64,000 nt of DNA from Acidobacteriota bacterium (GCA_003223645.1 QHVT01000013.1:94482-158481), one strand, 5' to 3'; counted from the first letter of the stretch, positions 26,904 through 36,514 are shown. A program made the numbers and translations. The notes: generated from the letters alone by a model not told the origin.

Positions 26904-28660
26904 AGCGACTCGCTTGCGCTCTCGCTCTCGCGCTGCCGCTCGCGGCGCAGACGAATGTCGATCGCGGCATCGCGGTCCAGCTCGCTGTCTCGCCGCATGT
27001 CCTGCATGATGGAGATACCATCCAGGTCCAATTTTCCCTCCGCGATGAAGCGACGAAGACGCCGCTGACGGGCGCGCATCCGGCCGCATGGCTCGCGCCG
27101 CGCACACGCGACTGCACCGCCAACGTCGCCCGCTTCCTGGGCGGCTCGATCGCCGATCGCGCGCCGGTCGACTTCAACAACTACTACGTCCTCGCGCTCA
27201 ACGACGACGCGTCGATCAGCGTCGTCGACCCCCGCTTCAGCTTCGGCGGATCGCAGCTGCTCGCGATGATCCCCCTCGAGAGCCGCGGCGAAGACTGGGC
27301 GCTCGACGGCAACACGCTCTATGTCACGGAGCCCGCCGCCGGAAAAGTCGCAGTCATCGACACGACGACCTGGAAAGTCCGCGCGACCGTCAACGCGCCG
27401 CACGCCATGCGCGTGCAAGTGCACGACGCGCACGCGTGGATCGTTGGCGACGAGATCCTCGTGCTCGACGGCGACCGCGTGATCACGCGCATGCCCGGGA
27501 AAGAGATCGCGTTCGATGACGCGCATACGGCATTCGTGATGAACGAGGACGGTGTGATTCGAGTTGACACGCGTGCGCTGTCGCCCCGCGGCGAGGAGAG
27601 CGGGCGTCCCGCCCGCCCCCGGGAGGCAGGCAAGATGCCCGCTCTCCTCGCCTGGTCCTCCTCCGCCCAAATGCTCTATGCCGCCGATCCCGACAGCGGC
27701 CGCGTCGTCGCAATCCGTCGCGGAAAAATCGCCGCCACCATCAACGCCACTTCCGGCTTCACGCAGCTCCGCTTCTCCGGCCGATTCGGCTTCCTCCCGA
27801 ATCCGAAGAACAACATCGTCGAGATCATCGACGCCGCATCGAATCGCATCGTGCAGACCGCCGATGTTCCCGACGCTCCCGATCAGGTCACGTTCACGTC
27901 GACGCTCGCGTACATCCGCCGCCGCGGCAGCGACAGCGTGATGATGATTCCGCTGCAGAACGTCGGCGTGTCGGATGCGATCGGCGTCGCCGACTTCACC
28001 GGCGGGCAGCACGCGCTCGGCGCGGGGAAATTCGGCGCGCTTGCCGACTCGATCGTCGAAGCGCCCGACGGTCCCGCGGTGCTCGTCGCGAATCCGGCTG
28101 ATCGCTCGATCTACTACTACAAGGAAGGCATGGCCGCGCCGATGGGCGGCTTCAACAACGGCTCGCGCGAGCCGCGCGCCGTGCTCGTCGTCGATCGCAG
28201 CCTGCGCGAGAAATCGAACGGCGTCTACGCGACGTCCGCGGTCGTCGAAGACGCCGGCAAGTACGACGTCGTCTTCTTCCTCGACTCGCCGCGCGTCGTC
28301 AGCTGCTTCCCGCTCGAAGTCGCCGAGCGTCCCGAAACGACCGCCAAGCGCGAGCACGCCGTCATCGTCGAGTCGCTCGCACCCGTCGTCGCCGCGCGCG
28401 CCGGCGCGCCCGCGCAACTCCGCTTCCGCATCACCGACGTTTCCACGCATCAAACGCGCGCCGCCGGCGAAGTCGAGATCGTCGTCATGGAGGCGCCCGG
28501 AGTCTGGCAACGCCGCACGACCGCGATGCCGTCGCAGGACGGCACCTATGCGATCGAAATCACCCCGCCGTCGGCCGGGACGTACTACGCCTGGATTGCC
28601 TCAGCCGCCGCCGGACTCCCGATCAACAACCCCTATTTCATTCGGTTCGAGGTGGACTGA
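26900..28660 (+). CDS. Secreted YncE/YVTN-type beta-propeller protein
   Basis: An exported protein of 586 residues with signal peptide MKRLACALALALPLAAQ. Repeated blade segments such as VVDPRFSFGGSQLLAMIPLE, VAVIDTTTWKVRATVNAP and VEIIDAASNRIVQTADVP mark a seven-bladed YVTN/cytochrome-D1-like propeller. It ends in a beta-sandwich (about 480-586). ATG overlaps the oxidase stop (ATGA) and the stop overlaps the next start (TGATG), so it is firmly within the operon. Residues about 232-252 come from an in-frame palindromic DNA element. It has no catalytic motif; a scaffold or cofactor-handling role is inferred. Confidence 0.85.
   Translation: MKRLACALALALPLAAQTNVDRGIAVQLAVSPHVLHDGDTIQVQFSLRDEATKTPLTGAHPAAWLAPRTRDCTANVARFLGGSIADRAPVDFNNYYVLALNDDASISVVDPRFSFGGSQLLAMIPLESRGEDWALDGNTLYVTEPAAGKVAVIDTTTWKVRATVNAPHAMRVQVHDAHAWIVGDEILVLDGDRVITRMPGKEIAFDDAHTAFVMNEDGVIRVDTRALSPRGEESGRPARPREAGKMPALLAWSSSAQMLYAADPDSGRVVAIRRGKIAATINATSGFTQLRFSGRFGFLPNPKNNIVEIIDAASNRIVQTADVPDAPDQVTFTSTLAYIRRRGSDSVMMIPLQNVGVSDAIGVADFTGGQHALGAGKFGALADSIVEAPDGPAVLVANPADRSIYYYKEGMAAPMGGFNNGSREPRAVLVVDRSLREKSNGVYATSAVVEDAGKYDVVFFLDSPRVVSCFPLEVAERPETTAKREHAVIVESLAPVVAARAGAPAQLRFRITDVSTHQTRAAGEVEIVVMEAPGVWQRRTTAMPSQDGTYAIEITPPSAGTYYAWIASAAAGLPINNPYFIRFEVD
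27594..27656. repeat. Palindromic GCGTCCCGCCCGC element inside a gene
   Basis: GAGAGCGGGCGTCCCGCCCG is matched by an inverted arm AAGATGCCCGCTCTCCTC. It translates as ESGRPARPREAGKMPALLA within the propeller protein. A near-identical element sits in the FAD oxidoreductase gene at 54938-54990. Confidence 0.85.
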
Positions 28661-31600
28661 TGGCAACGGCCCGCAGGAAGAAGAAGCAGAAGGAGACACA
28701 GGAGAAGCCGATGAGCGATGACAACACGAAAAAGCCTTTCGATCCAAATGACGTTGCGTACTGCAAGATCCATCCGGGAATCGGCATCGCTCGCGTCGGC
28801 GACAGTCTTGACGGATTCTTCATCGGGCCGGAAACGCCGGGCGAGATGGTGCATCCCGTCGGCGGATTCAAGGACGAGCACGGCCGCATCAAACGCCAGG
28901 CCGCGCGCTTCCGCGTCTACGCGTACAACGCGGCTGGCGAAGCGATCTACGAGCTCACCGCAAATGACGCCGACATTAACTGGAGCGTCCAGCTCGCGAA
29001 CAAGAAGGCGAGCTATCGCATCTTCCTCGGCCGTTACTGGGACATTCAGTATCCCGACGTGAAGAAATACGCCGACGAGCACTTCGGCGGACAGCCGCCG
29101 ATGCGCAATCAGGAAGTGAGCGTGAACGATCCCGAACAGCGCTCGCAGCTCCTCGACATCCGTCCCGAGGCGCGCACGATCGGCGGGAGAAACGAGAAGG
29201 GCACCAAGTACGAGCTGACCGGCTCGTTCGGTCCGCTCAAATATACCGTCGCCAGCGCAGACGTCACGATCGACGGCAAGGACGTCTCCAATCAGAATGT
29301 ACTGCTCGGAACCCGCAGCGGCTTCATGAACGTGCCGTTCGTCGATCCGACGCAGCCCGACCTCACCAAGCAGTTTCAGGAGGCGGCGAAGCAGTACAAA
29401 TGGGTGCCCGGCGTGATGCAGGAGCCGATCGCGGAATCGGGCTCGGCGCAGGTCTACCTCGGCGAGCTGCGCACCGACGCCCACGGACGTCTCCTCGTCC
29501 TCGGCGGCCGCGGCGAGTCGCGCTCGCTCATCCCCGACAACGACGTCGGCTTCCTCAACAACGACGACTACTTCGGCAGCAACGACTATTGGTATGACGA
29601 CGTCAGCGACGGCGTCGTGGGCGCCGAGGTCACGTTGAAGGACGGACGCCGCGTCGAAGTGAAAGCGAAGTCGTGGGTGCTCTGCGTGCCGCCGAAGTTC
29701 GCGCCCGACTTCGAGTGCCTCACCACGCTGAAGGATCAGAGCGATCAGGTCGCGCAGAACAAAGGTCAGATTCCCGCGCAGACCGAAGTCTCCTTCAAGG
29801 ATGACATCTATCCGATTCTTCTCCGCCTCAATCACTACCAGTGGGTGAACCAGTTCGCGCTGCAGCAGCACGGCAACGGCATGGTCTTCGATCCGCTGAG
29901 CCAGGGACCGGGAACCGCGAACATCTTCCCGAAGCTCCACGAAAAGAGCGGGAAGGACGGCGGCACGGATGCCAACGCCGAGATGCGCATGCACGTCTTC
30001 AAACGCATGCGCAAACCGATTGCGGTGCTGCAGGCCGAACATCCCGACATGCCGTTCGATGAGTTGATCGTTTCGCCGTACGCGGACGAACAGTCCGGCA
30101 TGGCCAAGATGCCGCAGATGTGGGGCGACGGCGGCGACGGTCTCGATCCGGTCGGCAAGGTCCTGGAGGATCCGACCGAGCAGACCAATCCCGGCCAGGG
30201 CATTCCCGGCGGCACGTACGTCACCTGGGCCACGCTCACGCAGCGGCAATACAACGCGATGCGCTTGTGGGCCGAAGGTAAATTTGTTGACGATTGGCCG
30301 CACGGACGCAGTCCGCTCGATGCGCCGAAGTCGCTTCCGACCGCAAAGTTGCCGATCAAAGAGCAGCCGGTGTCACTCGACAACGCCGCGATGCTGCCGT
30401 GCGTCGGCGCGCCGTTCTTCCCCGGCATCGAGCTCACGTACATCTGCGAAAACTCCGACTTCTGGGCCGAGCTCGGACGTCCCGACTGGCGCAACATGGA
30501 GCCGGGCGACGTGATCCGTCACATGGCGCTCCCGTGGCAGGCCGACTTCTCGGAATGCAATCACCGCTGGTGGCCGGTTGCGCGTCCCGACGACATCGTG
30601 ACCGAGGCGCAATACGAGGACGTCCTTCGGAACTACGACCCGACACTCGACGGTCCGCTGCAGGCCGTCCTCGCCGGCCGCACCGAGTGGGCGCGCGGCA
30701 TCCCGCAGGTTTCGCCTGGCCTCGACAACGGCATGGTCGCGCACTGGAGCGAGTTCGGCTTCATCGTGCCGCGCACGGTCCACGGTGACACCGTCTACGT
30801 CGAAACGGATCGCGATCCGTACGCCGGCTGCTCGGAGCGCGACGCGTTCTATTACCTGATGAACATCGCCGACTATCCGGCCTTCGAGCCGCATGCGAGG
30901 CTGATGGTCGAGCAGTACCTCGCACAGGCGCGGCAGAACGCCAGCGATCCGCAGACCGTGAATCTCTTCGGCATGTACGGCTGGAACTACTTCCAGTACA
31001 CGCCGGAAGCGTTCGACGCGCGCATGCAGGACATCTACAACCAATACGTCCTCGCCAACGCCAACGCGAGCTATCTGTCGAACACCACCTACGAGTACCA
31101 GCGTTACCTGCAGATCCAGCTCGCGCCGTTCAATCAGCTCGACGGCACGTGGATTCGCCAGGCCGGACCTCCGGGAACGGTCGACCAGGTGCGCAATCTT
31201 CTTTTCCAGATCTACATGGATGAACTGGGCGACGCGATCGTCGAGCACAACCATGCAAACGTCTACACCGACACCTTGCACAACCTGAATTTCTATCCGT
31301 ACGACATGCAGACCCGCGACTACGCGAACGACTCGCGGTTCCTCGACTCCGCGTTCACGGAGCCGGTGTTCCTGTTGGCGATCTCCAACTTCACCGAGGA
31401 CTATCTGCCGGAGATTCTCGGCATGACGCTGTATCTCGAATGGTCGTCAGTCGGTCTCGCGATCACCGTCGCTACGCTCGAGTCCCTCGGCATGGATCCG
31501 TCGTACTACCGGCTGCACGTCGGCATCGACAACGCGTCGGCGGGACACGGCGCGCTGGCGAAGCAGGCCGTCGAGCTCTATCTCGATCAGGTCCGCGTGC

Positions 31601-32586
31601 AGGGCGGCAACGTGCAGGAAATGTTCGAGCGCATCTGGACCGGCTACGTCGCGTTCGGAACCCTCGGCACGCTGAATCAGGACATCCAGGCGCAGTTCAC
31701 ACAGCCGGAGTCGCTGCTCAATCGCATGATCGACATGATCAATTCGAAGGCGCAGTACGCGCGGCAGAACCACGGCAACAAGAAGCTCGGACCCAACTTC
31801 ATGAACGACTGGTTCGACGATCCGGCCGGCCTGCTCGACGAGCTCGTCGCCTCCGGCTTCATCGTTCCGGGCTATCCGGAGAAGAGTCCGTTCTTCCAGC
31901 TGACGTCCTTCACCGGCCCGATGTTCCACGTCTTCACGCCGGAAGAGCTGAAGCTGTGGGAGAACTACATCGTCTCCCTCGATCCGCCGGCGAAGCGTCC
32001 GGAGTTGAATCTCGAAGCGGCGATGCTTTACGTTATCGACAAGCTGCGCCAGCGGCAGTCCGGCACGCCGGGACATCACGCGCGACTCACCGGAGTCGAC
32101 CCGCGCAACAACCAGACCGTCACGATGCCGATCGCGTGGTGGTTCGAAGAGCAGTTCGGCGACAAGCCGAACATCAACGACTACACCGTCCTTCGCGCGT
32201 TGCGCAATCCGGTCAACGGATGGATCACGCCGGGCAACTCCGGAACGAGTCCGCTCCTCACGCAGCTCCTCGCCGGCATCGGCGACATGGCCGAGGCGTT
32301 CCGCGCGTACGTGCCGGATCATCTGCTCGTGCCGACGCCGGACAAACAGATCGTGCAGCCGTTCACGTATAAACAAGTGCTGGCGATGTGGGTCGACGAC
32401 GGATGCCGCGTCGAAGGCGTCGTCGATACGAGTCTCACGACCCAGAAGCAAGCTGCCGCGAAAGGCCGGCTCGCGATTCGGGACAAGGAGAAGCCGGGAG
32501 CCCCGGTCACCGAGGTTCCGGCTGCGCCGCAGCTGCCGAAGTGGGTTCGCCCGCATCGCGTCTACGGCATGGGCGTTCCGCATTGA
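28660..32586 (+). CDS. LodA-type quinocofactor oxidase fused to a heme-oxygenase-like diiron domain
   Basis: A 1308-residue fusion. Residues about 30-660 resemble LodA/GoxA amino-acid oxidases: the N-terminus has YCKIHPGIGIARVGDS, Cys581 lies in PCVGAPFFPGIE and Trp637/638 in CNHRWWPVARP. Those are the residues expected to form cysteine tryptophylquinone. The C-terminal half (about 840-990) has the ligand pattern of heme-oxygenase-like diiron oxidases: Glu862-x2-His865, Glu927, His953-x3-Asp957 and His963. LodA itself is about half this length. No signal peptide is seen. The flavoprotein encoded next is of the LodB type needed to build the quinone. Substrate is unknown; an amine or amino acid is likely for the first domain. 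Confidence 0.82.
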   Translation: MATARRKKKQKETQEKPMSDDNTKKPFDPNDVAYCKIHPGIGIARVGDSLDGFFIGPETPGEMVHPVGGFKDEHGRIKRQAARFRVYAYNAAGEAIYELTANDADINWSVQLANKKASYRIFLGRYWDIQYPDVKKYADEHFGGQPPMRNQEVSVNDPEQRSQLLDIRPEARTIGGRNEKGTKYELTGSFGPLKYTVASADVTIDGKDVSNQNVLLGTRSGFMNVPFVDPTQPDLTKQFQEAAKQYKWVPGVMQEPIAESGSAQVYLGELRTDAHGRLLVLGGRGESRSLIPDNDVGFLNNDDYFGSNDYWYDDVSDGVVGAEVTLKDGRRVEVKAKSWVLCVPPKFAPDFECLTTLKDQSDQVAQNKGQIPAQTEVSFKDDIYPILLRLNHYQWVNQFALQQHGNGMVFDPLSQGPGTANIFPKLHEKSGKDGGTDANAEMRMHVFKRMRKPIAVLQAEHPDMPFDELIVSPYADEQSGMAKMPQMWGDGGDGLDPVGKVLEDPTEQTNPGQGIPGGTYVTWATLTQRQYNAMRLWAEGKFVDDWPHGRSPLDAPKSLPTAKLPIKEQPVSLDNAAMLPCVGAPFFPGIELTYICENSDFWAELGRPDWRNMEPGDVIRHMALPWQADFSECNHRWWPVARPDDIVTEAQYEDVLRNYDPTLDGPLQAVLAGRTEWARGIPQVSPGLDNGMVAHWSEFGFIVPRTVHGDTVYVETDRDPYAGCSERDAFYYLMNIADYPAFEPHARLMVEQYLAQARQNASDPQTVNLFGMYGWNYFQYTPEAFDARMQDIYNQYVLANANASYLSNTTYEYQRYLQIQLAPFNQLDGTWIRQAGPPGTVDQVRNLLFQIYMDELGDAIVEHNHANVYTDTLHNLNFYPYDMQTRDYANDSRFLDSAFTEPVFLLAISNFTEDYLPEILGMTLYLEWSSVGLAITVATLESLGMDPSYYRLHVGIDNASAGHGALAKQAVELYLDQVRVQGGNVQEMFERIWTGYVAFGTLGTLNQDIQAQFTQPESLLNRMIDMINSKAQYARQNHGNKKLGPNFMNDWFDDPAGLLDELVASGFIVPGYPEKSPFFQLTSFTGPMFHVFTPEELKLWENYIVSLDPPAKRPELNLEAAMLYVIDKLRQRQSGTPGHHARLTGVDPRNNQTVTMPIAWWFEEQFGDKPNINDYTVLRALRNPVNGWITPGNSGTSPLLTQLLAGIGDMAEAFRAYVPDHLLVPTPDKQIVQPFTYKQVLAMWVDDGCRVEGVVDTSLTTQKQAAAKGRLAIRDKEKPGAPVTEVPAAPQLPKWVRPHRVYGMGVPH

Positions 32587-33608
32587 TCCACGACGTTCTC
32601 ATCGTCGGCGGCGGTCCCGCCGGCGCGGCGACGGCAATCGCGCTCGCCGATCGCGGAGTCAAATCCGCGATCGTCGAGCGCAACCCCGCGCCGCCGCCGC
32701 GCGTCGGCGAGACCCTGCCGCCGTCGGTGCGAAATCCACTCGAGAAACTCGGCGTGTGGCAGCGCTTCCTCGACGATCGTCACGACCCCGCGGTGGGCAA
32801 TCGCTCCTCGTGGGGCAGCGACCGCATCGACGAGATTCATTTCATCCGCAACGCCTACGGAAACGGCTGGCACATCGACCGGCAGAAATTCGAAGGGATG
32901 CTGCTCGACGAAGCGCGCGCGAGAGGCGTGACGTTGTTCATGGGCGAGAAATTCGATCCGCAGACGTCGCACCGCGCCCACTTCGTCGTCGACGCGACGG
33001 GACGCGCATCCTTCATCGCGCGACTCGCCGGCGCGGACCGAATCGCGATCGATCACCTCATCGCACTCACCATGTTTCTCGAGCCGCGATTGCCAGACCC
33101 CCAACAAAAATTCACGCTCATCGAAGCCGTGGAAAACGGCTGGTGGTACTCCGCGCCGCTGCCCGACGGACGACTCGTCGTCGCATACATGACCGACGGC
33201 GACCTCGAACGCGAAGAGTGGAGCGATGCCGTCGCGCGCACGCACACCACGCGCGAGCGCATCGCCGCCTACGCGCCGGCTGACGACGAGCCCCACATCG
33301 CATCCGCCAACACTTCGCGACTCAACACCGTCATCGGCACCAACTGGCTCGCCGCCGGCGACGCCGCCACTGCATTCGACCCGCTCTCCTCGCAAGGCAT
33401 CATCACCGCCCTCGAATCCGCGCTCGACGCCGCCACCGCGATCGCCGACGACAACCTCGCGCACTACGCCGAGAACGTCACCGACCGCTACCGCCAATAC
33501 CTCGTCGAGCGCGCCCAGTACTACGCCGCCGAGCAACGCTGGCCGCACTCCGAATTCTGGCGTCGCAGACAGTTGCACCTTCAAGCGAGCCATGCAAACG
33601 CTTCATAA
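32583..33608 (+). CDS. LodB-like FAD-dependent maturation flavoprotein
   Basis: A 341-residue flavoprotein of the tryptophan-halogenase/LodB group. It starts VLIVGGGPAGAATAIALADR (dinucleotide-binding GxGxxG), has GETLPPSVRNPLEKLGVW, a second segment GWHIDRQKFEGMLLDEARA, and the FAD ribityl motif GDAATAFDPLSSQGI. LodB-type proteins are known to be required for forming the quinone cofactor of their LodA partner, which here is encoded immediately upstream. The TTG start overlaps the LodA stop by 4 nt. Other frames upstream are shadows. Confidence 0.87.
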   Translation: MIHDVLIVGGGPAGAATAIALADRGVKSAIVERNPAPPPRVGETLPPSVRNPLEKLGVWQRFLDDRHDPAVGNRSSWGSDRIDEIHFIRNAYGNGWHIDRQKFEGMLLDEARARGVTLFMGEKFDPQTSHRAHFVVDATGRASFIARLAGADRIAIDHLIALTMFLEPRLPDPQQKFTLIEAVENGWWYSAPLPDGRLVVAYMTDGDLEREEWSDAVARTHTTRERIAAYAPADDEPHIASANTSRLNTVIGTNWLAAGDAATAFDPLSSQGIITALESALDAATAIADDNLAHYAENVTDRYRQYLVERAQYYAAEQRWPHSEFWRRRQLHLQASHANAS

Positions 33609-34911
33609 CCTCCCGCGCCCGACCGATGGCGGATGGCAGATGGCAGATGGCGATGTTCGCCATTCCGCCGTCCGCCATCCGCCATCTGCCATCCGCCATC
33701 GGGGCACGTCCTTACGAAACCTCGCGCTCGCTCTTGCCGCCGCGTTCCTCCTCATCGCCGCCGCCCCGCCCCCCGACGTCGCCCTCACCGACGAAACCAG
33801 CCGCGCCGTCCACTTCTACGCCGACATCGCCAAAGACAAAACCGTCGCCGTCAACTTCATCTTCACCAGCTGCAGCACCATCTGCCAGCCCATGAGCGGC
33901 ACCTTCGCGAAAGCCGAGACCCTCCTCGGCAAACGCAACGCCCGCCTCGTCTCCGTCAGCATCGACCCCGAAACCGACACCCCGCAAAAACTCGCCGCGT
34001 GGAAAAAACGCTTCCACGGCGGCGCGTCCTGGACCCTCCTCACCGGCCCCGAAGAAGAAGTCGACAAACTCCGCAAATCCCTCGGCGTCTTCACCCCCGA
34101 CCGCATCAACCACACCCCCATGGTCGTCGTCTTCAACGACACCAGCGGAAAAACCACGAGAGTCAACGGCCTGACCAGCGCCCAAGCCATCATCGACGCC
34201 ATCGACTCCGTCACCCCAACCGCCGAAGACCACGGCCGCGCCATGTACACGAACGGCCCCAACGCCGACATCACCATCGGCGACAACACCATGTCCTCCG
34301 TCGCCATGGCCTGCGCCGGCTGCCACTCCCCAGACGGCCACGGCAAAACCGAAGGCGGCGTCGCCGCCCCCGCTATCACCGCCGACGCGCTCTCGCACGC
34401 GTCGCCCTCCCGCAAACGCGAAGCGTACGACCCCCGCCACCTCATCCGCGCCATCACCCTCGGCTTCGACAGCAGCGGCAACCCCCTCGCGCCATCAATG
34501 CCCCGCTACCACCTCACCCGCAACGACGCGAACGACCTCGTCGCCTTCCTGCTCCGCCTCGGCACCAAACCCGAGCCCGGTCTAACCGACAACGCGATCC
34601 GCATCGGCGTCCTCACGCCTGCGGCCAGCCGCGAGGCGATCGTGGCGTGGGCGGCGGGAGTGAACGAACGCGGCGGCATTTACGCGCGGCGGGTGGAGGT
34701 CTCGTTCGATACGGAGGACGTGTTCGTGGCGATTGGCGGCGAAGCCGCCGCAGGCGAAGCCGGCGGGGATGTGCCGCGCGTAACCATCAGCGACCCGCTG
34801 CGCGCAGCGCAGCTCGTGGAGGAGACGTTGCGGAGGGCGGGTGGGGGAGTGACGCGGGCGACGTTCGTGGAGACGATGAAATCCGTGCAGCGGCGCGAAG
34901 TCTCTCGTTGA
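33592..34911 (+). CDS. SCO1-like protein fused to cytochrome c, with a binding-protein remnant
   Basis: A 439-residue exported redox protein. The leader (about 1-60) contains a palindromic repeat translated as WQMADGDVRHSAVRHPPSAI, then a hydrophobic export segment LRNLALALAAAFLLIAAA. Residues about 70-210 are a SCO/thioredoxin domain with C94-x3-C98 (FTSCSTICQP), normally used to load copper. Residues about 225-325 are a class I cytochrome c with C241-A-G-C244-H245 and a likely axial Met in PSMPRYHLT. The C-terminus begins like a periplasmic ligand-binding protein (IRIGVLTPAASREAIVAWAA) and then jumps to a typical last-helix segment, so that domain seems internally deleted. It overlaps the flavoprotein end by 17 nt. 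Confidence 0.82.
   Translation: MQTLHNLPRPTDGGWQMADGDVRHSAVRHPPSAIRHRGTSLRNLALALAAAFLLIAAAPPPDVALTDETSRAVHFYADIAKDKTVAVNFIFTSCSTICQPMSGTFAKAETLLGKRNARLVSVSIDPETDTPQKLAAWKKRFHGGASWTLLTGPEEEVDKLRKSLGVFTPDRINHTPMVVVFNDTSGKTTRVNGLTSAQAIIDAIDSVTPTAEDHGRAMYTNGPNADITIGDNTMSSVAMACAGCHSPDGHGKTEGGVAAPAITADALSHASPSRKREAYDPRHLIRAITLGFDSSGNPLAPSMPRYHLTRNDANDLVAFLLRLGTKPEPGLTDNAIRIGVLTPAASREAIVAWAAGVNERGGIYARRVEVSFDTEDVFVAIGGEAAAGEAGGDVPRVTISDPLRAAQLVEETLRRAGGGVTRATFVETMKSVQRREVSR
33625..33701. repeat. Palindromic GGCGGATGGCAGA element in a gene leader
   Basis: GATGGCGGATGGCAGATGGC is matched by inverted GCCATCTGCCATCCGCCATC. It lies between the overlap start codon and the export signal of the SCO/cytochrome c gene and is translated in frame. 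Confidence 0.85.
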
Positions 34912-35227
34912 AGCGGAGTCGCTTTCGGCGACCGTAGGCTACTTGGGATTGCGTGCCGTCGAAGCTGACACCGTGTGTGGGCGAAGACGATGATGAGGAT
35001 GCCGCGTTTGCCAACCGCGCCCGCCTGGTCGTCGAGCGCATTGAGGCACGGCTCGCGTGCCGGCGATCGCAAGACAGGATAACCACATAGCAGCGGCAAG
35101 CACCAGCACGCAAATCCGAATCGCTTCTGCCCTGGATCGCGTGCGTGGCCTCGTATTCACGACATCAGCCCAACGAGAACCAGCGCCTTATTGGCGCCCT
35201 ATTCCCGGAAGGGTTCTGGTTGGACGT
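34912..35227. other. Intergenic region without a convincing gene
   Basis: The gap lies between the convergent ends of the redox operon and the VWA gene. Frames on both strands are short and lack a start with a ribosome binding site or a recognisable motif. No clear hairpin terminator was found. Confidence 0.5.
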
Positions 35228-36514
35228 TCACTGCTCATGCTTTTTTTTCTTCGTCATCGCGGGGTCTTTTTTCCAGATGTCGAAGGTATTCTTTTCAGGT
35301 TGTGCTGCTGGTTGTGCGGGCTGTGGTGGCGGCTGTACAGTCTGTGCGGTCTGCGCGGGCTCGGGCGTTTGAAGCTTGCCGCGGACGGCTTCCATCAGCT
35401 CCTGGTCGATGCCTTCGAAATCGGCCAACGGGAGGTTGCCGGCGCCTGTGGTCTCGACAACGACATCGTCGTTCTGCTGTTTGACGATGCGGGTGATTTT
35501 TCCGGCATGCAAGGGATGGCCGGGACGGGTGTAGGTCGTTGCCTCCAATCCGTCCTCATTGATGACGATCGTCACCGGATCGGGGCGATCCAGGTCCAGG
35601 CAGTTCCTGACTTTCGTCCGGTTGCGTCCAGGAGTCTGGAACCGCGCCTCGGAAAGCATCGTTTCGTAGACCAGCTTCGGCGTGCAGTCGGGGTGTTTCG
35701 CGGAGGAACAGATGCTGGTGACGCTCGGATGTTTCTTCACCGACGAGGGCGGATAGAAGGTCACGATGCCGTCGTCGGCGGAGCAGGGCGAGAACGTGCA
35801 GGCCACCTTGCCGTCGCGAACGTAGATTCCTTCGTTGTCCAGCGCGAGCTGGCACAGAAGGCCGCCGTCCTGATCGCTGCCGATGCCGACGGTGTTGATC
35901 ACCATCCTGCGTCCCGTCCTCGATTCCTGCAGCGATTGCACGAGCCGGAGGACCTCCCCGGTCGTCGGTCTGCCGTCGGTAACGACGAAAAGCGTTCGTA
36001 CATCGGGCGTCTGAAACCCGAGCTGCAGTGCCTCCGCCATTGGCGTCCCGCCCGCGGCGTAAATTCCGGCGAGGTATTGTCTTGCCAGAGACCTGCCGGC
36101 GGGACTCGCCGTGCGAACGCCGGCTGGCCATTCGTGGGTGTACTCGCCGAACGTAATGATCGTGAAGTTGGTCCCGTCGCGAAGGCTGTCCAGCGCGCGG
36201 ACGAGCTCGCGGCGCGCGGATTCCATTTTCGAAATCTGCGTTGCCGTGCCGGTTCTGGCCGCGCGATCGATGATGGCTCGTCCGATCTTCGATCGCTCGG
36301 CAGACGTGCCCTGGATCAGGGCGGCCAGACCGCGCACGATCGATCCCGTGATCTGCTCGCCGCGATTGTCCATGCTCCCGGAGACGTCGAGAAGAAACGC
36401 GACCCCGCCGTCCTCGATCGGAACGCCGTAATACTCCTGCGCCGACACCATCACCGGCCGCCACAGCAGAAAGACGCAAAAAACGTATAGAAATCGCCTC
36501 GGTCTCTGTCGCAT
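35228..36514 (-). CDS. Secreted VWA-domain protein (paralogue 1)
   Basis: A 428-residue exported protein. From ATG 36514 a signal peptide (RFLYVFCVFLLWRPVMVSA) precedes a von Willebrand factor A domain with a full metal-ion adhesion site: DVSGS near residue 38, Thr in GTPMAEAL and Asp in VVTDGRP. Next come a Cys-containing region with paired cysteines, a segment with TTYTRPGHPLHAGKITRI, a Pro/Gln-rich stretch and a Lys-rich tail. It is a clear paralogue of the product of 39786-41027; the two flank the CHAT protease gene. A metal-dependent protein-binding role is expected. A longer start at 36553 is possible. Confidence 0.88.
   Translation of the reverse strand: MRQRPRRFLYVFCVFLLWRPVMVSAQEYYGVPIEDGGVAFLLDVSGSMDNRGEQITGSIVRGLAALIQGTSAERSKIGRAIIDRAARTGTATQISKMESARRELVRALDSLRDGTNFTIITFGEYTHEWPAGVRTASPAGRSLARQYLAGIYAAGGTPMAEALQLGFQTPDVRTLFVVTDGRPTTGEVLRLVQSLQESRTGRRMVINTVGIGSDQDGGLLCQLALDNEGIYVRDGKVACTFSPCSADDGIVTFYPPSSVKKHPSVTSICSSAKHPDCTPKLVYETMLSEARFQTPGRNRTKVRNCLDLDRPDPVTIVINEDGLEATTYTRPGHPLHAGKITRIVKQQNDDVVVETTGAGNLPLADFEGIDQELMEAVRGKLQTPEPAQTAQTVQPPPQPAQPAAQPEKNTFDIWKKDPAMTKKKKHEQ

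Noticed and set aside
34939..35160. Short genes in the 34912-35227 gap
   Set aside because: Frames have no ribosome binding site, no motif and skewed composition.
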